Part shown: positions 1-6,484 of the stretch, piece by piece
Layout of the letters: each line of letters starts with the position of its first letter
Position numbering within the stretch: the first letter of the stretch is position 1
NCBI GenBank assembly: GCA_900128565.1
Contig: LT636158.1
Span: 1-13,804 of the forward strand
Length of the DNA: 13,804 nucleotides
Direction: 5' to 3'
Origin: Stramenopiles sp. TOSAG23-6
Lineage: Eukaryota > Sar
The notes under the pieces: model-generated
Told to the model about the DNA's origin: nothing
Seen by the model: only the letters and a program-made list of their open reading frames with translations
Databases searched by the model: none
Position numbers and translations under genes: made by a program

Positions 1-535
1 CTTGATTTGCAGCTTTTGTAAACCATTCAGCAGCAGTTTTATAACATTTAGTGACTCCTTCACCTTTATTATAACATGAACCAAGACTATCCTGTGCTAA
101 TACGTGCCCTTGTTTTGCAGCTTTTGTACACCATTTTATAGAAGTTTTATAACATTTAGTGAGACCATCACCATTCTTATAACATCTACTAAGAATATAC
201 TGTGCGTCCACGTCGCCTTGTTTTGCAGCTTTTGTAAACCATTCAGCAGCAGTTTTATAACATTTAGTCACACCTTGACCATTATAATAACACACACCAA
301 GACTATACTCTGCTAAACGGTTCCCTTGTTTTGCAGATTTTGTATACCATTCAGCAGCAGTTTTATAACATTTAGTTACACCGTAACCATTCTTATAAAG
401 TTCACCAAGAAAACCTTGTGCGTGCATGTGACCATGTTTTGCAGCTTTTGTCAACCATTTTGCTGCAGTTTGATAATTTTGAATGACACCATCACCCTCA
501 AAATACGATAAACCACGTAAATATTGTGCTTCCAT
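1..535 (-). CDS. Sel1-like repeat protein, N-terminal part (runs off left edge)
   Basis: An open frame of 178 codons starts at the ATG whose first base is 535 and reaches the left edge still open. It consists entirely of 36-residue Sel1-like repeats (TPR-related alpha/alpha hairpins). Five consecutive units can be read, with the pattern AQYxLGxCYxNGxGVTKCYKTAAEWFTK followed by AAKQG. Sel1 proteins are scaffolds or adaptors for protein-protein interaction; no catalytic residue is expected and no partner can be named. There is no signal peptide. The first unit is more divergent (NYQTAAKW) than the next four, which are almost identical, suggesting recent repeat expansion or homogenisation. The start is uncertain: a piece of an earlier repeat lies just upstream in another frame, and there is no other ATG close upstream. 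Confident as to family, not as to start. Confidence 0.85.
   Translation of the reverse strand, partial: MEAQYLRGLSYFEGDGVIQNYQTAAKWLTKAAKHGHMHAQGFLGELYKNGYGVTKCYKTAAEWYTKSAKQGNRLAEYSLGVCYYNGQGVTKCYKTAAEWFTKAAKQGDVDAQYILSRCYKNGDGLTKCYKTSIKWCTKAAKQGHVLAQDSLGSCYNKGEGVTKCYKTAAEWFTKAANQ
1..535 (-). repeat. 108-base tandem repeat encoding Sel1 units
   Basis: On the + strand the block TTTTATAACATTTAGT recurs every 108 bases, near 38, 146, 254 and 362, each followed by a conserved TTGCAGCTTTTGT-like block. The fifth, rightmost unit is diverged. The period is exactly 36 codons with no indels, so the array is kept in frame by coding selection. It is a coding repeat, not a CRISPR or satellite array. 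Confidence 0.9.
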
Positions 536-931
536 TTGTGGCCTTGATCTGCGGCTTTTGTATGTACTCGAAATAAGAAGTGTTAGTCTCCTTGTTAGAA
601 TGAATTATATAACAGGGAGCCGGTAACGTTCTGATTAGTTCCTCTGAGTTCCTCTGCGACTGACTAGATTAAATGAAATTTAGGGAATTTACTAATTTAC
701 TAATTTAGGTACAAAAAAATGATACAAATCTATATTTAGGTACAAAAAAATGGTACAAATCTAAGTTTTTATAACACGTGGCAGTGGTGACATGTAGTCA
801 ATTTTGCGATTTGCGATTTTCCACTATTCACTCGGGTGTCAAGTCAACTATAATCTTGAGCTCACTAGTAATTATTCGCGACAAGCCACATTGAATTGAT
901 TAATAGGCGGGGGTATTATATCTTAGAAACT
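536..931. promoter_or_regulatory. Divergent spacer between the Sel1 gene and p24
   Basis: This 396-base spacer separates two head-to-head genes, so it should hold both promoters. Visible content: an out-of-frame remnant of a Sel1 repeat (538-561), a short GTTCCTCTGA/C direct duplication near 638-657, a 30-base sequence repeated at a 31-base period (703-763), and a G-box-like palindrome ACACGTGGCA around 774-783, a type of site bound by bHLH or bZIP factors in many eukaryotes. No convincing TATA box or RNA gene was seen. The function of each element is inference from position only. Confidence 0.4.
703..763. repeat. Two-copy 30-base direct repeat (period 31)
   Basis: Bases 703-732 and 734-763 are identical except for one change (A at 722, G at 753). 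Each copy contains TTAGGTACAAAA, whose complement TTTTGTACCTAA also occurs inside the DHX37 intron. The copies lie just upstream of p24 in the divergent spacer. Confidence 0.85.
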
Positions 932-1573
932 ATGTTTCATGCATTGCTTATTTTGGTCTTATTTCTTAGTGTAAACTTAGGTATATCAACTACGTTCATT
1001 GAATTCGACGTACATCGGAATTCCGAGAAGTGTCTGAGTGATGAACTGGGTGAAATGGTGACTGTTGTAGGTATGGTCTACTGGGATTACGAAGAAAATG
1101 AAGCTAAAAGTACAAACAGAATGGATGTACAAGTTCAATTTCCTGAAAATAACGATAAAAAGGTTTATTCAAAAGATAAAAAGTCGCAAAAGAATGACCA
1201 CCAAATTACGTTCCATTTTACAACTAGAAACAACGGTGAGCATCATTTTTGCATAAGAAATCGGTATTCTACAACGAAACGTGTAACATTTGAGTTGAAT
1301 GTAGGTGCAGATGTACGTTACACTGATGTTGCGAAAGGTATGCACTTTGAACCCATTACTTCTGCTTTGATTAAAGTTGAATTTGCTGCTGAATCAGTAT
1401 TTAATATGCTCACAGATTTGGAAGAGCATGAACAAACCATGTCTAAAACAGCAAAAGAAACTCAGAGAAAGGTGAAGCATTTTTCAATTTTCACAATCCT
1501 AGTTTTAATAGCGTTTGGATGTTGGGAGGCACTTTATTTGAAAAAATATTTTAAGGCAAAAAAGTTGATTTAA
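932..1573 (+). CDS. p24 family cargo receptor, delta type (TMED10-like)
   Basis: Encodes 213 residues with the full p24 layout. A signal peptide occupies residues 1 to about 20. A GOLD domain of about 100 residues follows, with the family's two cysteines at 34 and 107 (EKCL and HFCI), expected to form a disulfide. A coiled-coil stretch lies at about 140-180, one transmembrane helix at about 184-203, and a short cytosolic tail ends FKAKKLI. That tail carries a KKXX COPI-binding signal (Lys at -4 and -3) and resembles TMED10/p24 delta tails. These type I membrane proteins cycle between ER and Golgi and help load cargo, including GPI-anchored proteins, into COPII/COPI vesicles. The frame extends slightly upstream without an ATG; 932 is the first ATG and gives the signal peptide at once. 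Single exon; faces PI31 tail to tail across 153 bases. Confidence 0.93.
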   Translation: MFHALLILVLFLSVNLGISTTFIEFDVHRNSEKCLSDELGEMVTVVGMVYWDYEENEAKSTNRMDVQVQFPENNDKKVYSKDKKSQKNDHQITFHFTTRNNGEHHFCIRNRYSTTKRVTFELNVGADVRYTDVAKGMHFEPITSALIKVEFAAESVFNMLTDLEEHEQTMSKTAKETQRKVKHFSIFTILVLIAFGCWEALYLKKYFKAKKLI

Positions 1574-1726
1574 TAATAAAAAACTTTGTCTCAATAAAGA
1601 AATAAATAGACCAATATTAATGTAAATACTAATTTATATGGATGATGTACCACAAGAATAATATCTATTATAGTACGTAGTCACCTAATGAATTAAAATG
1701 ATACGGAATCCAATAATATATCACAA

Positions 1727-2854
1727 TCAGAAATATCCCATATCTCCCATTCCACCACCATAACCAGGAGGAGGAAGATGATCAGGGCTAGGTCCCATAT
1801 GTCCCCTACCTCTACCAGGTGGTCTGTTACCATGACTACCCGGTCCAAATGGATCGAACCTTGCACCTGGAGGTACACCATCGGGTAACGGTCCACCAAT
1901 ACCATTACGTGCGGAATCTCTACCAAATATAGGATGGTCAGGTCCCACAGACATTCCACCTCCTCCTCTACCTATGAAATCACCACCAAAACTACCTGCT
2001 GGACGAATTCCAGCACCAAAGAAAGGATCCACGTCTCTGCGAAAGTGTTCACTAACTAATGTTGACCTTTGTTGGTTTCCACTTTGAAGCAATAAATCAT
2101 TATTTGACATATTATTTGTTGTTTGATTACGTAGTTCAGCTTTATAAGCTTTACTGTGTGTTTTATTTGTTCTTTGTACTCCTAATTTGCATTTCAGCGG
2201 TTCTATGAGAGACGTCTCCACTATTTTACGTAAATTTGGAATTTGCGCAATACGAATTGATTTAGCTTTACAAACATAGTCACTAACATTAAAGTCCTTT
2301 GAAAACACAGAAGAGTCACAAGATTGAACCATCATATGCACTGAGATGACATCTCCTACTATAAGGCACTTCAGTACAATTATATCTTTATTACTACTAC
2401 CATACATGTATTGAAGTCCATATACATGTGAATTTGCACTCCATCCATTAGGAAGAGATTTACTCAAAGATACTTCCTGAGTGTCCTTTGACTCAGAAGG
2501 AGAAGTAGTGCCTCGTTGTTGTGATACACTTTCAACAAGCCCAGAGCACAGGAAACCTGCTTCAACTATCAACTCATGTAATAAAAAGACAAACACATGT
2601 TGTTCGTTCTCCAAAGGTAAATTGCTATTCTTTATTTTACCCACTAATGATTCTTTACTGCAAGCAGCGTCAATCGCAACACGCTCTTTGTCTATTTTAC
2701 GTCGTACTTTAGCTAGTGCTTTACACAGCTCCGTGCGAGCAAAACCTTCCGGAAGATCATCTACTGATAACTGAACTTGTGAAAGCTGCTGCCCAGCTAC
2801 TTCCACATCATGAACTGACAACGACTTGATGCCATCCACCGGTGAATTTTCCAT
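1727..2854 (-). CDS. PI31 proteasome regulator (PSMF1-like)
   Basis: Encodes 375 residues. The first ~75 residues are an extension not obviously shared with the animal protein. Then comes the PI31 N-terminal FP-type domain (about 80-225), recognisable from HVFVFLLHELIVEAGFLCSG and LPNGW followed by a hydrophobic beta-rich stretch (LKCLIVGDVISVHMM). The C-terminal third is a Gly/Pro-rich disordered tail with the family motifs DPFF, GGMSVGPDHPIFG, PPGARFDPFGP and PDHLPPPGYGG. This tail binds the 20S proteasome; PI31 modulates proteasome activity and transport in animals, and the FP domain mediates dimerisation and F-box partner binding. The ATG at 2854 is the first in frame, since the open frame above it has no ATG. 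Single exon, longer than human PI31 (271 aa) mainly at the N-terminus and the Gly-rich tail. Confidence 0.9.
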   Translation of the reverse strand: MENSPVDGIKSLSVHDVEVAGQQLSQVQLSVDDLPEGFARTELCKALAKVRRKIDKERVAIDAACSKESLVGKIKNSNLPLENEQHVFVFLLHELIVEAGFLCSGLVESVSQQRGTTSPSESKDTQEVSLSKSLPNGWSANSHVYGLQYMYGSSNKDIIVLKCLIVGDVISVHMMVQSCDSSVFSKDFNVSDYVCKAKSIRIAQIPNLRKIVETSLIEPLKCKLGVQRTNKTHSKAYKAELRNQTTNNMSNNDLLLQSGNQQRSTLVSEHFRRDVDPFFGAGIRPAGSFGGDFIGRGGGGMSVGPDHPIFGRDSARNGIGGPLPDGVPPGARFDPFGPGSHGNRPPGRGRGHMGPSPDHLPPPGYGGGMGDMGYF

Positions 2855-3184
2855 TGCAAATTCTGGCAATGAAAAGATGGCTTTTACTAGTAATTTTATC
2901 TCTCCACCTTTTTTTTTTTAGAAAAACGGTTCTGAAAAAACCTATTACTTTATTTCCTTGTCGTTGTCCAGAGAACACAAAGAAAAAAAACATCAGTCTA
3001 AAAAAAAACAATGAATTTTTCGATTTTTCAGATTTTCAGATTTTTTCGGATTTCGTGTTTTTTAGGAACTCAATTTTTGCTGTTCATTTTGCCACGGGTA
3101 GGTATTTGTAGTAGGTCCTATACGGGTATATCAAACTTCTGTTTTGATTTGAACCATAAACAAAGAAACATAAATTCACACAAA
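2855..3184. promoter_or_regulatory. Divergent spacer between PI31 and the secreted basic protein
   Basis: This 330-base spacer is strongly AT-rich with T and A runs (2909-2920, 2989-3010). It has an imperfect CAGATTTT tandem (about 3027-3045) followed by TTTCGTGTTTTTT at 3051-3063, a motif also found in the P2/DHX37 divergent promoter. A TATA-like GTATATC lies near 3126. An ATG at 3011 is in frame with the downstream gene but its extension translates T-rich promoter-like sequence, so it is treated as non-coding. Expected to carry both promoters. Confidence 0.4.
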
Positions 3185-3766
3185 ATGAATCAATATAAGA
3201 AAATTCTTCTCGCTTCTCTTTATATATTCCAGAACAGTGTAGCTATGCAAGGAGGACGCGTTTCTCCATTGTTCTCCCCAGTGGGAAGCCCCGGTCCGGG
3301 TCTTTTCGGAGATGAGTTAGCTGGAACTGATCAAACAGCAGCAGCAGGACCATATTTTCAACCGCCAGACATCTTACAAGCACAAGCTATAGCTAACATC
3401 CGGAGGGTAATGCCACCGCTAGAGAGTCCATATGTGGTGGCTGGTAGTGCGGCGAGGCAGCCCCCCAAGTTGAGATTCAAGGTATCCAACGCAAGCAAAA
3501 AAATACAAAAAGAACGCAAGAAAAAAGAGAATCGGAAGAAACGACGACCAGTTTTCAAACTAAGCGGTCGGCAAATAGAAGAGGGCCAACAACTCGAATC
3601 ACAGAGAGCAGTTTTAACACTAAGTGGTCGGCAAATAAGAGAAGCCGAAGTGGGAGAAACATTTCGCATTGAAGAGGGCTCTACAAGTCGCTCTGGGAGA
3701 AAACGAAAACAAACAGAGTCATTTCGTGCTGGTCCTGCAAGTAGAAAAATACGGGGTGAGGCTTGA
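3185..3766 (+). CDS. Unrecognised basic protein with N-terminal signal peptide
   Basis: Encodes 193 residues; no known family is recognised. Residues 1 to about 20 (MNQYKKILLASLYIFQNSVA) look like a classical signal peptide: Lys pair, hydrophobic core, Ala at the likely cleavage site. Then comes a Gly/Pro/Ala-rich segment (about 22-100), a very basic stretch (about 104-121, KERKKKENRKKRRP) that resembles a nuclear localisation signal, two 20-residue tandem repeats sharing LSGRQI (DNA period 60, from 3551), and a basic Ser/Arg tail. There are no cysteines, no catalytic motif and no further membrane helix. The ATG at 3185 is chosen because it sits in a CACAAAATGAA context identical to that of P2 and gives a clean signal peptide. 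Base composition at about 3250-3480 is GC-richer than the neighbours. Secreted or organelle-targeted destination is inference; transfer from a bacterium or an effector-like role is possible but unproven. Confidence 0.6.
   Translation: MNQYKKILLASLYIFQNSVAMQGGRVSPLFSPVGSPGPGLFGDELAGTDQTAAAGPYFQPPDILQAQAIANIRRVMPPLESPYVVAGSAARQPPKLRFKVSNASKKIQKERKKKENRKKRRPVFKLSGRQIEEGQQLESQRAVLTLSGRQIREAEVGETFRIEEGSTSRSGRKRKQTESFRAGPASRKIRGEA
3551..3670 (+). repeat. 60-base in-frame tandem repeat (two copies)
   Basis: Bases from 3551 and from 3611 share GTTTT, ACTAAG, GGTCGGCAAATA and further bases at exact 60-base spacing. They encode VFKLSGRQIEEGQQLESQRA and VLTLSGRQIREAEVGETFRI. The second half of each copy has diverged more than the first. 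Confidence 0.75.
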
Positions 3767-4104
3767 TGCAGAAGCAAAACAAACATCGACGGAAGAACCG
3801 TATCGAACGAGGAATCTTATTTTACAATTGAAGTAAGGTAATACTGTATAAATTTAGCTATATATTATAAAAATTAAAAACTCAAAATAATATTCGATTT
3901 TGTCTTCATTGATGGAAAATTATGATATTTTCGGAAAATTTGCTGGTCATATTAATGATTATTTATTTACTCGAACACTATCTATACACTGCTAAACGAT
4001 TCGTCAAACATTATTTTCTTTTTCAGTTTTATCTTAAATAGATCAAAAGATAATTCATCCAAATTTAGTATTTTACACCCGGATAGATTTTAAGTAAACA
4101 TTTT
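3767..4104. other. Convergent 3' spacer, no gene seen
   Basis: These 338 bases lie between the ends of two convergent genes and must contain both 3' untranslated regions. The stretch is AT-rich with A/T runs and no clear open frame, RNA gene or repeat. No canonical AATAAA is obvious near either stop codon. Confidence 0.5.
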
Positions 4105-4746
4105 TCATGAAATTAAGCAACACCCTTTACTATTTCCACCTTTCTGTGATGGTTTTGATGTAGCTGCACTACCTGGGCCTTCTAGCCAAAGTCTTGAAAG
4201 TTCTTCGACTGTTTCTTCTATGTTATCATTCGTTTTTGAACTAATTTCTAAATAGGTAGCATTTGTAGTTTCGGAGCCAGCAGTTGTTGCTGTAGCTAAA
4301 GCATTACCCTCTTCTTGACTGACTACACGCGTTCCTAGACAATCACACTGCATACCTACAATAAGTAATGCGTGGGGAATACTGGAGAACTTTTTAATGT
4401 CACCCAAATAGCAATTTTCGGTGTTGATGTTGCCAAGACTTTCAAATGACTTTCGGGAGTTAACGTTAAAAGCTACGATGAAAGCATCAGCTGTTCTATA
4501 TCGTGATGTACACATTGTTTGGAACTTTGAGTTCCCTGATGTATCAAAGAAATTTATCGAGAAACCTTCAGAAGCACGTTCAAATTGAGAAAGTTTCTCT
4601 TTGTCGACCTCACATCGATACGACTCAAGACCAATGGTAGACTCTTCGTTCTCATCGAATGATCCTTTTACCAAGCGTTTTAACATACATGTTTTACCTA
4701 CCCCTTCATCTCCTATAACAATGCATTTTATTTTTACTGGGGCCAT
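4105..4746 (-). CDS. Atypical Rab/Ras-like small GTPase
   Basis: Encodes 213 residues, a normal small-GTPase length. The P-loop GDEGVGKT is intact at 12-19, and switch I STIGLE (36-41) keeps the Mg-binding Thr and looks Rab-like. About ten extra residues (48-60) lie before switch II. Several motifs are degenerate: G3 reads DTSGNSKF (68-75) where the family has DTAGQE, so the catalytic Gln is Asn72; G4 reads MQCD (132-135) where NKxD is expected; G5 is SSK (169-171). The C-terminus GCCLIS ends in a CAAX-type box (CLIS) with an adjacent Cys, so prenylation plus palmitoylation is likely, rather than the usual Rab CC/CXC ending. Rab GTPases control vesicle targeting; these changes predict weak intrinsic GTP hydrolysis and altered guanine specificity, which is inference. 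Single exon; ATG at 4746 is the first in frame. No subfamily assigned. Confidence 0.85.
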   Translation of the reverse strand: MAPVKIKCIVIGDEGVGKTCMLKRLVKGSFDENEESTIGLESYRCEVDKEKLSQFERASEGFSINFFDTSGNSKFQTMCTSRYRTADAFIVAFNVNSRKSFESLGNINTENCYLGDIKKFSSIPHALLIVGMQCDCLGTRVVSQEEGNALATATTAGSETTNATYLEISSKTNDNIEETVEELSRLWLEGPGSAATSKPSQKGGNSKGCCLIS

Positions 4747-5301
4747 GTTATTTCAATGAAAAACGAGAAAGTTTTGTAAATTCAAAACCCGAGAGAGGAC
4801 GAAAACAAACAAACGAATCTTTTCATCTTTTTTTTTTTAACCCCAACCCTAGAACCGAACCCTAATTAGTTCACTGAACGGGGTTGGATTGTTTTAGAAT
4901 TTAGAATCTTAGATTATTGTTTTAGAGACTGACATTTGTTTACGAAAAACTGCCGACTCGTATAGCTACTATTTTTGCCTTTGTTTACTACGACATTCAC
5001 AATACATTCAAAAAGTATAAAAAAATATGAAGCTCTCTTACATTTATTTTCCAAACTAAAAATTCAACTTAAATTAATTGAAATTAATCGTCTTCAAATC
5101 AAAAGTTCGAAAAAATAATGAATTTTTCTGAAGAATCTGGTGAAGCTATCAAAACTAAATATTTCCTAATTGATCAACAACGAAGTTCAATATAATAATG
5201 TCTTCCTATTAACCATATTAATTAACATAGTTCAATCTAACAGTCACCAAGTAGATAGATAGATGGCATACTTTAGTCATTTAATGGAGAACCATCAAAA
5301 T
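4747..5301. promoter_or_regulatory. Spacer: promoter of the GTPase gene and 3' end of P2
   Basis: These 555 bases lie between two minus-strand genes: upstream of the GTPase start and downstream of the P2 stop. Two AACCCTA boxes (about 4845 and 4858), resembling plant telo-box promoter elements, lie about 100-120 bases upstream of the GTPase ATG. A short GATA microsatellite (about 5252-5264) lies near the P2 end. The rest is AT-rich with no supported gene or RNA. Confidence 0.35.
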
Positions 5302-6149
5302 TTACCAAGCATCATCATCGTCACCGCCGAACATGTTTCCAACTTCGACTTCTTCTTCTTCCTCTTCTTCTTCTTCTTCGACTGCCTCTTCAGCTGCAGC
5401 ACCGCCAGCGCCGCCGCCGCCGCCGCCGCCACCACCGATGACAAGTGACTCAAGAGCAACAAGGCCCTTGTTGATGCACTCGGTAGCATTCTGTGTAGGC
5501 TAATATACAAAAAATATGAATACAAATGAGAGTCTATTTTCAATCTGGTATGTGTTGATATCAACACGTATACAAAAGGTTTACAAAAAGCGTTGTACAA
5601 ATTGTATCAACACTTATACTGAAACATGACAAAAGAAATTGTTTCTACTGAGCAATCATCTTGTGACAAATTTTTATCGTCAGAAGCTTAAAGGTCACAA
5701 ATGCGACACAATACGCTTTCATCAGTCTGGAGCGACACGAATATTTAATCAATTTGCAAGGAGAAACAAATTAAGGGGGGAAATGAAACAAAGTGCAAGG
5801 AGAAACGGGAGAAAAAGAGAATTGAAGACCACTACAATTTTGAAGTGGGTACGAATACTGTGCTTTCTACGTTCAGGTATTATGCTAATATTTAGAAACA
5901 GTATGAGCTATATCGTCTTACATTATTCTAATTATTACCATATCACTGAAACGTAGAAACACTTGACTGGGGATTATTACTATATTCAATGAGTTCACTT
6001 ACCTTTCCTTCAACTGTGGACATGAATTTGGTGAGCTGAGCTTCATCAGCTTCGATTCCGACAGAAGTGAGGACAGCCTTGACCTGATCGGTCGAAGGGG
6101 TGTCGTTACCACCGAGGACAAGCATAAGGTATGCAGAGACGTACTTCAT
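5302..6149 (-). CDS. RPLP2: 60S acidic ribosomal protein P2 (two exons)
   Basis: Exon 1 is 6149-6003 and exon 2 is 5490-5302, joined in phase 0 across a 512-base intron, giving 111 residues, the usual P2 length. Exon 1 encodes the N-terminal dimerisation domain, starting MKYVSAYLMLVLGGN and ending STVEGK. Exon 2 continues NATECINKGLVALESLVIGG, then a Gly/Ala linker encoded by GGC repeats, a Glu run encoded by GAA repeats, and a tail ending GNMFGGDDDDAW. P2 pairs with P1 on P0 to form the ribosomal stalk that recruits and activates translation GTPases. The animal and fungal C-terminal peptide (SDDDMGFGLFD) is absent, replaced by the MFGG-acidic ending thought typical of diatom-type algae. Start: ATG at 6149 in CACAAAATGAA context; the longer open frame upstream has no family similarity. 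It shares a divergent promoter with DHX37. Confidence 0.92.
5491..6002 (-). other. Intron of the P2 gene
   Basis: The donor is GTAAGT directly after the GAAGGAAAG codons (6002-5997), and the acceptor is TACACAG ending at 5491; both are canonical, and removal gives a continuous P2 reading frame. The intron is long for this window (512 bases). It contains a perfect 16-base palindrome (5552-5567), a 15-base near-repeat of TATCAACACGTATAC (5559-5573 and 5605-5619), and a duplicated GCAAGGAGAAAC (near 5757 and 5798). No snoRNA could be confirmed. Confidence 0.9.
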
Positions 6150-6484
6150 TTTGTGAGCTACTTTAAGTTGATAACTACAAAGGTCTGAGCTTCGGGAAAC
6201 ACGAACAAAGACAACAACAAACAACAACAACACACGCGAAAAGTAGAATTCAATCAGCACTGACTTCACAAAAAAAAAGGATTTTCCGGTTTTTCGTGTT
6301 TTTCACATCGAAGAGTCAGTGTTTGTTTGAAACCGTTCGTCTATTACATCTAGACTTTGCATTAGGTAGATCACGACGACATATTTCTTAAATCAGTGCA
6401 TAGAAGTAATGGAAATCAATTAATACAGTATTTATCAGTACAACAGTAAGACTGATTGTTGAAGAAGCTTATAGTGAATTGAAT
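6150..6484. promoter_or_regulatory. Divergent promoter of P2 and DHX37
   Basis: These 335 bases lie between two ribosome-related genes transcribed away from each other, a layout compatible with co-regulation. It contains an AACAAC-rich stretch (about 6213-6230, the P2 leader side), an A-run, then TTTTCCGG followed by TTTCGTGTTTTT at 6292-6303. The latter motif also appears in the PI31 upstream spacer and in shorter form upstream of H2A.Z. No TATA box is convincing. Confidence 0.45.

Noticed and set aside
104-511. Plus-strand open frames rich in Phe/Cys/Thr over the Sel1 region
   Set aside because: They are the antisense of the Sel1 repeat coding strand; their repetition only mirrors the real repeats.
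1-535. Regular direct repeats that might suggest a CRISPR array
   Set aside because: The period is 108 bases with no unique spacers, and the array is an open frame of 36-residue Sel1 units in a eukaryotic context.
3011-3184. Longer N-terminus for the secreted basic protein from the ATG at 3011
   Set aside because: The extension translates T-rich promoter-like sequence (Phe/Ile-rich) and buries the clean signal peptide that starts at 3185.
5680-5725. Possible C/D box snoRNA in the P2 intron (CTGATGA at 5725-5719, CTGA at 5683-5680)
   Set aside because: The boxes are only about 36 bases apart, the terminal stem is weak and no guide region could be assigned; a match to rRNA and small-RNA reads would be needed.
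5639-5956. Plus-strand open frame inside the P2 intron
   Set aside because: It begins with a non-ATG codon, shows no family likeness, and lies in the intron of a well-supported minus-strand gene.
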